Below, piece by piece: positions 22,301 to 32,894 of a stretch of 64,000 nucleotides of DNA. Below the pieces are notes generated by a model, which made no database searches, was not told the origin of the DNA, and saw only the letters and a program-made list of their open reading frames with translations. Numbering within the stretch: the first letter of the stretch is position 1; the number at the start of each line of letters is the position of its first letter. A program made the translations under genes and the position numbers. The DNA comes from Falciphora oryzae (Eukaryota > Ascomycota > Sordariomycetes > Magnaporthales > Magnaporthaceae), in NCBI GenBank assembly GCA_000733355.1, contig JNVV01000022.1, positions 62,001-126,000 on the forward strand, read 5' to 3'.

Positions 22301-23150
22301 CGTTTCCCCTTTGCTGCTTCGTCTGATCCAGGTCCGCCCGCCCTCTCTCGATGAGGTCAGGACAGGTCGGGCTGGTGGGGGTGATTTTCCTCAAATGACT
22401 TGCATGCAACGATTAAGGAAGGTGGCCTGGGCCGCACGCGGCAGCGAGGCGTGTGGAGAGCTTCCCGCCCTCACAGCGTGGTGGTTGAGTTGACGGATGC
22501 GGGGCAATTCGACCCACCACCCTTGATCGCCGTCGCCAAGGTATCGCCCGACAATGAAGCTGGCCCCCGAGGCTGAGAACAATACCAAAGACGAGGAGGA
22601 CAATACTAAAGCAACCATCCATGCGTCCATCTTCTTCCAGGCTCACGGCAGTCAATTACTACGTTCAGTAGTGGCACAGTTCGCTGCCGTAAGCATCAAT
22701 TGACCGGAACTGAAGCTTAGGCAAAGAACAAAGTCTTGCTCCCTGCAGCCCCTGAGAAACCCCAGCTGTGACCCGTTGCTAGCTTCCATCCGCTCTCACA
22801 AGAAAAGGTTGCGTAGAGGAATAATAACGATGGTAGTACACAGATTTTACTCCACAAGACGTCCAGGCGCAGTTCCAGCCTCACTACAATTATCTAAGGG
22901 TTGTAAATAGTAGAGTCAAGAACAGAAGGGCGTTTAAGGTTGATGCTGGAAGCCCGTCAAGATCACTCCTGTTCCGCCTTTTTCGCTTCCTTGATTTTTT
23001 TTTTTTTTGGTTTTTTTTGCTTTCCCCCTTTTTAGATCCTTCCCCTCAGTCAACATCAGGTCCGTCCACGCCTGCCCGCCCACTTTCCTGCGTTGTCGCA
23101 TGCCTCGGCCACCGTAAGAGTTAGCATCAGTTTCCTTCCAATAGAAACGC
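22301..23150. other. intergenic region between RAM2 and ERG12
   Basis: This is 850 bp carrying the RAM2 promoter and the ERG12 3' end. T-rich tracts lie at about 22996-23020, just after the ERG12 stop. Short minus-strand open frames here match nothing I recognise. Confidence 0.55.
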
Positions 23151-24715
23151 TCATTGGGTCCCAACCCTCCAAAACTTCCAACCTTCTCGCTCGCCGCCGC
23201 CGCCGTGGACACCGACCAGGCGTTCGACGCCCTCGGTGCCGTCGGCGTTGAGGAACTTCTCCATGTCGATCTCCATGCCGCCATCTTCATCCTCGTCCAT
23301 GCCGTTCCGCAGCACCGCCGGCCAGAGCACGCCGACGCCGTCGCCGCCGAGCGTGGTCCTGAACGCCGCGTAGCCCTCCTCCTCGAGACGCTCCTGAAGC
23401 CGCTCCAGCTTCTCCCTGGGCGCGTCCGGGCGGACCAGCGAGATGGAGCAGCCGCCGCCGCCCGCGCCCGTGAGCTTGGTCCACCCGATTTCCTCATGGT
23501 CGACGAGCTCGCGCACGCGCTCCAGCCGCGGATGCGACACGCCCAGTGACACAAGGAGGCCGTGGTTGATGGTCATGAGCTCGCCCACCTTGTTCAGGCA
23601 CTCAGACTCCCCGCTGTCGAAATCGTCCTCACTTATGAGCGTCAACGCGTCCTGTGTCACGCGGTCCATGGCGTCCAAGATGGTCCCCACCAGCTTGGGA
23701 TGCGCGTCCTTGAGCCTCTTCACCTTGGCCACCTCGTGCGCCGTCGATTTGGCCTGCTTGGTGTCCACTAGAAGCAGCGGCAGCTCCGGGAAGTCCCAAA
23801 GCGCCCTCACAGATGGCGGGCTGTTGTAGTCAGTGCGCTGGAACACGACGGCCTTGCCCTGTGTCGAGACAGTGTTGTCCACGCCCGAGGGGTTGCCGTG
23901 TATACACATCTCGGCGACATAGGCCCATCTGTTGATGCGTTCAATCTGGAGCTGCGCCTCCTCAGACGGCTGATCCGGATGCGGGCCCGATAGCGTCCGC
24001 AGCTGCAGGAGGAGCGCAGTCGCCAGACACACCGCAATGGAGGCACTAGAACCCAGACCGGCGCCAAGGGGTATTGTGGAACGAAGCGTGTAGATGCAGC
24101 CGGGGAACGCCTGGGAGCCCAGGGAGAGGAAGAGGTAGAGGAAGGCGGCGGCCGAGTTAAGGTGCACCTTCCGCTCGGCCTCGGGCTTGTCGGGCGAAAT
24201 CGAAGTCAGGTGCGGCTGTATTGCGGCCACGAGATCGTCGTCGAGTGCCGTGACGAGGCTGTAGTAGGATTTCTTCTTGGACGGGTGCGAAAAGGTCGAC
24301 CATGGCAAGTCGTCGATGCTCCACGTGTGTACCAGGTTGATGTCGGGAAACCTGAGCGTCACCGTCCTCTTCGACTTGGATAGTGAGGTCACCAGTAGAT
24401 ATGACCTCAGGTTTATGGTGGCGGCGATGGCAGCCTGTGGCCCGCGCAGGACAAGTCAGCAGAGCGAACCGAGTCCAAGAGTAATGCAGCAGCTTCCATA
24501 TGTTGCGCCGGGACGGGCGTTACCTTGCCGTGCACAACCGAGTGCTCTCCCCACACAATGACCTTTCCCGGTGCCGAGACCATGAAGGCCGGCTGCATGG
24601 GGCTGGACTGTTTCCTAGCCATCCTGACCCTCAGCGTGCCGTTGGTTCCGTTTGTTCCGTTTCCGTTTATATGGAGGCCATCCACGGCGGCGTGGAGTCC
24701 ATTAGTCCCACTCAT
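23151..24715 (-). CDS. ERG12: mevalonate kinase
   Basis: Two exons on the minus strand: 24715-24524 and 24434-23151, intron 24523-24435, 491 residues. GHMP-kinase motif 1 is SAPGKVIVWGEHSVVHGK. Motif 2, the ATP loop, is IPLGAGLGSSASIAV at about residue 190, and motif 3 is KLTGAGGGGCSISLV. The catalytic Asp lies in EMCIHGNPSGVDNTVS. The enzyme phosphorylates mevalonate to 5-phosphomevalonate, feeding isopentenyl-PP, farnesyl-PP, sterols and prenyl groups. The N-terminus has ~38 extra, Asn/Gly/Thr-rich residues; an internal Met (MARKQSSPM) could also serve as start. The C-terminus is Gly/Glu-rich and longer than in yeast. It lies next to RAM2 on the same strand, and the two act on one metabolic route. 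Confidence 0.95.
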
Positions 24716-25351
24716 CGTCGCTGGTGTTGAGGGCGTCCGGCTGTATGTATATATACTGGATGAGGAACGGGCGGGGAAGTTCGCTTTTGGGCGAGGGAAA
24801 GACAGGTACTGTTTGAGCGGAGACGTCTGGTGTTAGTTGAGCTCGGGACCGGTAATTGGACGAAACAAAGCTCTTAGCGCTGCAACCTTGACGAAGCTTC
24901 GACTAGGCCGAGAGAAGGCCCCTTTATACCGAAAGGTTAGCTACTTACTCAGGCTAGGTTAGGCGGTCGGCACTGGTAGGTAAGGGAACCCAGACAAAGA
25001 GTCGGGCCCCAGAGACGTCGCTGGGATGATGTGACGGACAATTGGGCGAAGTGACCCGGCCGGCCAGAGATTAGAAATGGGCAGCCCAAGCCTATATACA
25101 AGCCCGGGCGCGGGGATCCCTTGTCTCGGATTAAACTGTAACGACGATGCGGAGGATAAACAGAGAAGGTGGAAAAGAATGGCAGCGAGGACAGGCGCCT
25201 GGCTGGGAAAGAAGGGAGGGCGTGGCAAAAGGATCGTCGGTACGCCGCCGGCAGTAAGATGAAGCAGGCCCGGTCGTTGTCTGGTAGTACGTCAGGACTT
25301 TGTTCGGCGGGACCGCAGGCACGGGTGTGACGTGCGTGGGGGGTTTGGATA

Positions 25352-25383
25352 GCAGAAGCAGCAGTAGTAGCAGCAGCAGCAGT
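25352..25383. repeat. CAG/TAG trinucleotide microsatellite
   Basis: Agc-aga-agc-agc-agt-agt-agc type repeats lie about 650 bp upstream of ERG12. On the minus strand they read as a leucine run in a chance frame. Confidence 0.7.
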
Positions 25384-27390
25384 CGGTGGTCGCTGAGGTC
25401 AGTCAAGTCTCGGTCGGTCGCGTATTATCCGAGCTGTTGAGCGTGTAGCTTTGCTGGAGGAGGGAGAAAGAAAAAAAAACACTCGGCGCTATGTTTCTCT
25501 GCCGCTCTCCGCCCCCTTGGTATCACGCGGCGCATTCACCCTCCAGAAAATCTAATTCCAGGAGGACCAAAGACAGGGGCGGAAAGTGCTGCACCAGTTC
25601 TGGAATGACATGACCAGGGGCCCGATCGACTTCGCCCTTGCTAGCGCGAATAGGAGGCTGGCCTTGGGCGCACGCACCCCAATCTGCTCTCGCCAATTAC
25701 CAAGTCCTTCTGTCCCCCCACATTGTGCTGCGTCCACACACGTTCCGCATGACAAAAGACGAGGAAATAGAAGCCTGGGGCGGCGGCCATACCAACGTGC
25801 CGGAAATCCAGGCTGGATCATGGAAACTGGGCGTCGTGGAGCACGGAAGCACGGTGGGTCGATCACCGACCAGCACTGTACATGGGAGCTGCCACACCCA
25901 CCGCACCCATTGGCTGGTCGCCGGCGAAAAAAAAGGGGTCCCGACGCCGGTGTGCGCGGTGCCTTGCAGGGGTCGGTGGGAGTGTGGGAGCCTGTGCTAG
26001 GCCGGACACTGCGGCCGACTTTTGTGGCCGTGACAGCAACGGGCGATGGATCGCTGGGGGTGGCTGCTGCACTGTTGGTCGAGGGGAGCTGAGCCTTCGA
26101 GACCTCGAATCGGCCATCGAGATCGGCGCCGCCTCTTGCACTTTCTTCAGCCAAGCAAGCACGAAAAGATGACAATCGAGATTCCACGCCACTGCTTTTC
26201 TTTTCTTGGAGAGTGAGATTTCCAAGTGACAGGCCCAAAAGAGGCGCTTTGCTGCAACGGAGTTGTGCGACTGCGTACCACGCAAGTGGCTGGGGGCCCC
26301 CTCCGCTTTGATTTCGATGTCAGAGACGGTCATGCCACGCAAGCTGACGAAAGGCCGACGAACACCATTTCCCCAACCTGGAAGGTAACTTCGGTGCACA
26401 ACTGCATCCACATCCCTGCACGCATGGACAGGCTTTGCGAACCCGAGGGGAGCCTTCGGTTCACTTCCCTTTGTCCCCCCGTCTCTCTGCTTTTTCTACC
26501 AACGACACCAACATCCGCCCCGTTCAGAACTTGGACGTGACCAAAGTCAGGGAGGCTCACATCACGTACCTCCAACGCAACCCTCCATGTAACAGAGTGT
26601 TTGTCTCGATGGGGAGCGTTGAAAGAACGAGAAGTGGCAGGCTAGTCAGTCAGCTGAGGATGAGTGGTAGGATGCATTGCATCGAGGGTCGGGAGAGTCC
26701 ATGACTGTAACCTCGAGGTAATGCGCCATTATGGCATCAAAACTACCGGCCAAAAGCCAATCCTCACAAGAGCGAAGGCAGTCCCAGGTCCGGGTTCCCG
26801 GTGAGGACTACCTAGATAATGCTAAAGGCCGATACATGCGCCAGCCTTTTTCCTCCGCTCAAATGCCCGTTCGTGCTGACGTCCACGCGGTCCACGCTGG
26901 GAACCCGAACCACCCGGGCACCTCTTGGACTCCGTCATCGCCTCCCCCACACAACCTCCCGCCGCACGGATATGTCCGTTCCCGCGGCGCAGAGAGGAGC
27001 GGTTGGCGCCACGAGTGGCCCGCCTTGGTAACGACCCGTATGTAAGCGCCGGCGATACCTATGGGGCTGGCGAACGTGAGATATGGATGCAACGGCCGAA
27101 AGAGGCTGAGCTCGCTCTCGTGACTGAGGGCAACCGACGCCACATATCACCTCGCCTTGACGCTCACATCCTTCCATATAGCTCCCCAAGCCTTCTCTGA
27201 GTCCAAGCGTAGACACTCCCGTCCGTCACTGCCATTAGTTTCCGTCTTGGATGCACATGGACTCGGCTAACGATACTAATTGGAACCCCTACTGCCCCAA
27301 TTTTTGACACGATGGAGGATCGAGGAAGAGACAGGCAAAAGGAGAGGAAGAGAAAAAGGAAGGGAGTGGGGATAGGGGAAAACAAAACAG

Positions 27391-27413
27391 AAAAAAAAAA
27401 AAAAAAAAAAAAA
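27391..27413. repeat. poly(A) run, 23 nt
   Basis: A pure A run. A matching T run starts 187 bp to the right, so the pair could form an inverted repeat. Confidence 0.85.
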
Positions 27414-27599
27414 TAGGCGCAGCAAATGACGGTAATCCAACTCCGAGACAAATTGAAGTAGGTAGTGGGGGTCAACCAATACGGTCAAATTCGGCTGTTC
27501 GGTTAGTTATTCGTGATGGCTTCGAATTTCAACCAGCGACTGAACTCCCGAAGGGGATGCAACGGGGCACGGAGGTCTCCCAAGACAGTGAATGGATCG

Positions 27600-27622
27600 T
27601 TTTTTTTTTTTTTTTTTTTTTT
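27600..27622. repeat. poly(T) run, 23 nt
   Basis: A pure T run about 190 bp beyond the RPL38 stop codon, read on the minus strand. Confidence 0.85.
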
Positions 27623-27808
27623 GGTTGTCGCCCACAGGCCTGGATTCCAAGGTATACCTAGACGCCGATCATCAATGAATACCGCCCTGGGTTCCTCCAG
27701 GGCACAATGCGAATCACGAGTCCGCCATCGTCAATCCCATCCCACTAGTCCCAAGTTGCAAAGCCCACAAGCGCAAGAAATCAGTCAAGCCACAAAGAGA
27801 CCCCGCGT

Positions 27809-28374
27809 CTATGAGGACTTGGCCTTCTTCTCCTTCTTGCTAACCTCGGTGACGGTCAGGCCTGGTGGTGAAGGAGGGGGTTGGGTTAGTCTCGAGCTGG
27901 AAGGACGGGCCGTTTTTATGGATGATTCGGCTTCGAGGGGAAGGGTCAATCGTACTGGGAGGCAGGCTCTGCTTGAGCTTCTCGGCCTTCTCGGCGTCCT
28001 TCAGGATCAGGGTGTACAGGTGCGTCTGGCACCGAACCTTGAACTTGACCTGGTTCGACTTCTTGTTCTTCTTGATCCTCGCCGCTGTATCAACCACCGT
28101 GACCTACATGTCAGAAAAAAAAACGTATCCCCCTCAAGCGAGTCTGCGTGGACATTGCGGTCGTTCGCTATTTCGATGGCTCAGGGGCAATTGTCGTTCG
28201 GCGCGAGGCGGACTTACAGGAAGCATCCTTCCTCCGGCAGATCTCGATGAACTGTGATGCCACAAACGTCAGTAACAGAAACACGAAAAAAGATAACCAG
28301 CCGCCACAAATTCGCCGGTGACTGAATGAGCAAAATCAGCATACCTTCTTGATGTCGGCGACTTCCCTAGGCAT
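27809..28374 (-). CDS. RPL38: 60S ribosomal protein eL38
   Basis: Four exons on the minus strand: 28374-28345, 28251-28218, 28084-27956 and 27861-27809, 81 residues. The joined protein starts [20 protein letters not shown] and continues [19 protein letters not shown]. It then reads through [20 protein letters not shown] to a Lys-rich end ([10 protein letters not shown]), which is eL38 throughout. Only the third exon is visible as an open frame; the others are 30, 34 and 53 nt and are found by splice sites and homology. eL38 is a small basic protein of the large subunit. Three introns in an 81-codon gene is dense but not rare for fungal ribosomal protein genes. Confidence 0.95.
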
Positions 28375-29103
28375 CTTGGCGGTGTTTTTTGAGGCTGTTT
28401 GTCGAGGGGAAAGTTCGTCACAGTGATTTTGGCGGTTGCAAGTTGTATTTTCGTGAAGCCGCAGTCAGGTTTGTGGGCAGCAAATTCGGGAATTTGGCTG
28501 CTCCGCTATCGCCACGCCTCGGGGGTATGTGGGGTATTCGTTCAGTTTGCCCCACTGGGGCTGGTGCTTGCGTTGGTGGCAGCTTTGCTTGCCCCTGGAA
28601 ACAGGCGAATCTGCTACTCGTGAGCGGAGATATGGGATACTGGCAGGGTAAAAGCAGTCTCGCTTCTAGATAGAGATAGCTTATCCTCTGATATGCTTAC
28701 CAAGGCATTGTCACTGGGTACTGTTGGGAAGCACTGAGCGGTATGGAATGGCGTGTGATGTCGACCGATCAACCCCGCGATTTCCAAACCAATGCGTGGC
28801 TGACGCGTACGGCAATGTGGCGTCAGCTTCGGGGCGAAGCGACGACGACAGGAATCCGCCCAGCCTCGTGATAGTTGACAAGTGTTCTTGTCTTCTGGCA
28901 CAGTCATACTTGACCTACCTCGTTGTCTATTAATTACCAGTATATTTACCCGTTCTTGTCTTTCTGTGTGTTACCAGACCTTCTGGCCCTGGTATCTATC
29001 CCACGTGCTTCACATGCCGAAGATCTCATCTCAAGCCACAACCTAGCCTTCATTGCCACCCGACACCGACCTCAGATAACCCCTATTTTGCCCCTAAGGA
29101 ACC
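28375..29103. promoter_or_regulatory. divergent region between RPL38 and the small Ish1-like gene
   Basis: This is 729 bp between divergent starts. It must hold the strong RPL38 promoter. CT-rich stretches occur near 28925-29000 on the plus side. No gene is seen. Confidence 0.5.
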
Positions 29104-29599
29104 ATGCCGACTCCGTTGGACAATGCTATGAAATCCAAGGTACGCAAGCAATCTCGCCTTCCTAATCACCAAAAAAAAGACGCCTCTCAAATTGCATATG
29201 CTGACAAGGGCGACACTAGAATGCGGTGTTGGGTAAGCAAGTTATCAAGCCCAGCCAGGACGGCCTTGCCGAGCATGACAATGAGACGTATCTGACGACC
29301 CCAAGCATTCACCGGATTGGTGACTGGTGCGGCCATATGGGCGATCTGGGGAGGAGATATGTTTCCCGCTCAGCCGGATCCTACAGGAGATCCAAACAAT
29401 TGGACCAGGGAAGAGCTGAGGCGTTGGCTTGCGGCGGTAGGTTCTACCCAGATCTCCAAGTGACGGTCTCGCCGGACGGTGCTGATTCTTTACAATGGCG
29501 TTGCATGCTCGGCAGAGGAATCTTCACCCACAATCCTCGGATACCCGAGAGCAGCTTCTGGAAAGGGTGCAGGCAAATATGAGGATTCCTCGAACCTGA
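29104..29599 (+). CDS. small membrane protein with Ish1/SAP-like helical motif
   Basis: Four exons, 29104-29139, 29220-29232 (13 nt), 29306-29436 and 29516-29599, give 87 residues. None is visible as a long open frame. The N-terminus MPTPLDNAMKSK leads into a membrane segment (LAFTGLVTGAAIWAIWGG), then a Pro/Asp linker. The C-terminal helical part NWTREELRRWLAARNLHP...DTREQLLERVQANMR resembles the Ish1/Msc1 or SAP-type helix-loop-helix in its W...L..WL pattern. The introns have GTACGC/GTAAGC/GTAGGT donors and CTGAC/CTGAT branch sites, and the joined frame is open from ATG to TGA. Ish1/Msc1 relatives are nuclear-envelope stress proteins, but a full-length match was not tested. Function unknown. 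Confidence 0.72.
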
Positions 29600-30110
29600 T
29601 TCGGAGTGTGAGGGGTGATCATGTCACCTCCGCAGCCTAGACCTGCCCTCAAGGCCTGGCTGATTCGGGAGTCGGCCGTGGAGAAAGCTTGACGACTTGC
29701 GCGAATAGTGCCAGTTTGCGATTGAAGATACAGGCGGTTCGCTCTTGGAATAACTCGTACCGGTCAATTCTAAAGTCGCCGACCTCATGACCAGGCTCGT
29801 CGTGATTATTCACAGCCACGCCGACAAAAGCCACAATTGCCAACAGCCTGAGCTGGGAGGACAGGTTTCGCATACGTTTCTCCACTCTGCTGCAGGGACC
29901 ACCTCAGCGCATGGGGAAGCCTTGCCATGCAACGCTACTGCGTCTGTTGCGCGTCCAGCCCACGATCAAACACGGTTTCTTCTTCATCTCCTTTGAATTT
30001 CAATTCTCAGTCTTTCCCTTATCACCAAATATTTTCTTTTCTCATATTTTTGTCCAGTATTTCATTCATTCGCCCAGGGTATTGCGCTCACATTGCGCAC
30101 CCATCGCAAG
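29600..30110. promoter_or_regulatory. upstream region of STE24
   Basis: This is 511 bp between a plus-strand stop and the STE24 start. A minus-strand open frame at 29649-29885 matches nothing. A CT/TTTC-rich leader at about 29980-30065 precedes the STE24 ATG. Confidence 0.5.
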
Positions 30111-31680
30111 ATGGATTTCTTGCAGGTACGTCACGGCGCATCCCAGCGCCCGGCCATCCCGGCCTTAGCTCGAGGACCCCTCTCAGTGTTTCTCGAAACT
30201 AACAAAAGGCCCGATGCGCCCACCTACGTCCAGAACCTCGCGCGGTTTCTCGACCGCCCACTCTTCCCCTGGAAGAAGCTGATTATCGGCTTCTCTGTCG
30301 GCCAATACATCCTCGAGGGCCTGTTCTCGCTGCGCCAGTACAAGTACCTTCAGAAGACGAAGCCACCCAAGGTCCTGGAGCGCGAGGTGTCGCAGGATGT
30401 CTTCGACAAGAGCCAGGCCTACGGCCGCGCCAAGGCCAAGTACGATTTCGTGATCAAGCTGTGGGGTCAAATCCAGAACATCGCCTTCATCCAACTCGAC
30501 GTGCTTCCCAAGCTGTGGGCTTGGTCTGGCAACCTGCTCCTCCGCTTCGCCCCGGCCTACTTTACCGGTGAAATCTCGCAGTCCATCGTCTTCGTCCTGT
30601 CCTTCGTCATGATCCAACAGCTGCTGGGTCTGCCCGGCTCCATCTACCACACTTTCGTTCTTGAGGAGGAGTTCGGCTTCAACAAGCAGACGCCCAAGCT
30701 CTTCATCACGGACATGCTCAAGTCGCAGATGCTCACCTTCATCCTGGCCCCGCCCATCCTCGCTGGCTTCCTCAAAATCATCCAGAAGACGGGCAACCAA
30801 TTCTTCTACTACCTGTGGCTCTTTGGTGCCTTCCTGCAGGTCTTCATGATCACTGTCTACCCCATTGCCATCCTGCCCCTGTTCAACAAGCTCTCGCCCC
30901 TGGAGCCCGGACCGCTCAAGACTGGTGTCGAGGACTTGGCCAAGAGGCTCAAGTTCCCGCTCCACGAGCTCTATGTCATCGACGGAAGCAAGCGGTCTGC
31001 CCACAGTAATGCCTACTTCTTCGGTCTGCCCTGGAAGAAGCACATCGTCATCTACGACACTCTGATCGAGAAGAGCGAGACGCAGGAGGTGGTCGCTGTT
31101 CTCGGCCACGAGCTCGGCCACTGGAAGCTGGGCCACACGACCAGACTCTTTGGAATTGCTCAGGTGGGTTCTCGTCGCCATTGTGACCTCGCCTCCTGCG
31201 CTGTGGATTGATCCGTCGGGACGAGGAGATGCTAACAATATGCGGTTTGCGTGCTGTCAGATGCACTTTTTCTACATCTTCACTCTTTTCTCTGTCTTCA
31301 TCAACAACAACTCACTCTACGCTGATTTTGGGTTCACCTCGCACCCAATTATCATCGGCTTCCTGCTCTTCTCGGATGCGCTCGCGCCTATGGATGTGCT
31401 GATCCAGCTGGGCATGAACATTCTGAGCCGCAAGTACGAGTTCCAGGCCGACAAGTTCGCCAAGGACCTTGGCTACCAGTCGGAGCTGGCTCGGTCGCTC
31501 ATCAAGCTGCAGATCCAGAACCTCAGCACTATGGACGCGGACTGGATGTATGCGAGCTACCACTTCTCTCACCCGATCCTGTCGGAGAGGCTGAGGGCTC
31601 TGGAATGGCAGTCTACTGAGAAGGTGGAGACGTCGGATGCAGACAAGGCCACCAAGGCTACCGGCAGGGAGGAGCTTTAG
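30111..31680 (+). CDS. STE24: CAAX prenyl protease Ste24
   Basis: Three exons: 30111-30125 (5 codons), 30234-31163 and 31261-31680, 454 residues. The first intron also reads open, but splicing to the CAG at 30231-30233 gives MDFLQNLARFLDRPLFPWKK, the normal Ste24 start. Zinc-metalloprotease motif HELGHW lies at 297-302, with the third ligand E375 in KYEFQADKFA. Seven or so membrane helices form the hollow barrel. Ste24 sits in the ER and inner nuclear membrane. It trims the last three residues of farnesylated CAAX proteins and, for a-factor, also cuts the N-terminal part. A GCTAAC branch site lies 24 nt before the last acceptor. Length matches yeast Ste24 (453). Confidence 0.97.
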
Positions 31681-32374
31681 AAGGTGGATGCTTAGAAAGA
31701 GTCCGAGGAAACGCCATGTAGTATATATTTTTGGAATCCCGAGACGACATATACTGTCAGGGGCTTGCTGGCCCATCGGTAGGAAGGTCAGGTCTTGGGG
31801 GGATCGAAAAAAAAGGGTCTGTGAGGGGGGGAACGCGGCTCCAGCGGAAGCTGGAGACGACAAGGGTATTTGGGAGGTTCAAGGTTCCAATGTTGCCTCT
31901 TGCCGACCAAGGAGGGGAATATTCGTCGGCTTGGCTGGTGGTCTCGCGACATTTTATGGATCTCTTGCGATCTATTAGATTACATCCAGTTGGCAAAATG
32001 AAGATGGTCTAAACACTCTCGGTCAACATCAGTCGCAGCTAGCTCGCGGGCTGCGTCATCGGTCGCTCGAGCTGGCTGTTGAGCCCTTGAGCTCCCGCAT
32101 GCTGGGGGGACCCACATGGTCCCTCGAGCTATCGGACCCCTGCATGAAGTATGAAGTGCAGCACCTGGCCGGAGAATGCCGTCGCAGAAAAAAAATGGCC
32201 TCAACTGCATGGAAAATCGTGGCCAGCAAAAGCGTCTACAATCGAACGACCAATTGAAGACCGCACTCCTCCACGAGCCATACCCCACCCAAGCCGGCAG
32301 TTAGGGGCGAGGGCGGTCTTTCGGGCGACAAAATTTCTCGCACCCATTCCTGTTTACCTAGCTGATCGGACACT
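31681..32374. other. intergenic region
   Basis: This is 694 bp with the STE24 3' end and the bL34m promoter. Nothing else is recognised. Confidence 0.6.
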
Positions 32375-32894
32375 ATGGCGTCGATCGCCGGGCTGGGTCC
32401 GCGCCTCCGGATGGCGGCGGCCCCTACGCAGAGGATACCAGGCGTGATCGTGCAGAGGCTAGGGGGGTCGCAAAGGTACGGGGGACTCGGAAGCCTCTCT
32501 GCGGCATTCGAATCCGTGAGCGCGCCGCACATCGTGTGTTAACCCGCCAAATAGGCACTTCTCGTCGCTGCCCTCGCTCAGGCCAACGACCTGCCCCCGG
32601 GCAAGCCCGCTCTTCCGCTCGTCGCACTCGCCGCTCCCGTTCACGCCAACCGCCACCGAACAGCCACAAGCAGCCTCGGTCCTGGACCTGGTGCCCAAGA
32701 CGGCCATCACGTCGCACCCGGCGCTCGGCGGCGTCGCGTCCCAGATCAGGTGCGGGCCCCGGCCGACCCTGGCGCGGACCAGCCGGCTCAAGCGGGCGAG
32801 GACGCACGGCTTCCTCAGCCGAAACCGGACGAAGAACGGGCGCAAGCTCCTCGCCAGGAGGCGGGCCAAGGGGAGGCTCCGGCTGGGGGCTTGA
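32375..32894 (+). CDS. mitochondrial large-subunit ribosomal protein bL34m
   Basis: Exons 32375-32475 and 32555-32894, intron 32476-32554 (GTACGG...TAG), 146 residues. The last ~45 residues, [37 protein letters not shown], are bL34; basic residues and the THGF core are as in bacteria. The first ~95 residues are a mitochondrial presequence and extension: Arg/Ala/Ser/Pro-rich with one acidic patch before [17 protein letters not shown]. Joining the exons keeps one frame from [15 protein letters not shown] to the stop. The protein binds 23S-like rRNA in the mitochondrial ribosome. It is longer than bacterial L34 (46) because of the targeting part. Confidence 0.88.

Larger units (their letters stand above)
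24716..27808. other. 3.1-kb gene-poor stretch
   Basis: No frame resembles a known protein. It holds the ERG12 promoter, a CAG/TAG trinucleotide repeat (about 25352-25383) and two opposed homopolymers, A23 at 27391-27413 and T23 at 27600-27622. Longer open frames such as 25552-26238 minus and 26230-26540 plus overlap each other and show no domain. Confidence 0.5.

Noticed and set aside
19968..27622. poly(A) runs as tails of processed retrocopies or LINEs
   Set aside because: No retrotransposon coding sequence or target duplication flanks any run.
30093..30233. unspliced start of STE24 reading through intron 1
   Set aside because: The read-through adds about 36 residues unlike any Ste24. Splicing gives the canonical N-terminus.
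32500..32520. tRNA B-box-like GCATTCGAATCC
   Set aside because: No A box or cloverleaf arms are found at the right distance, and the sequence lies in the bL34m intron.
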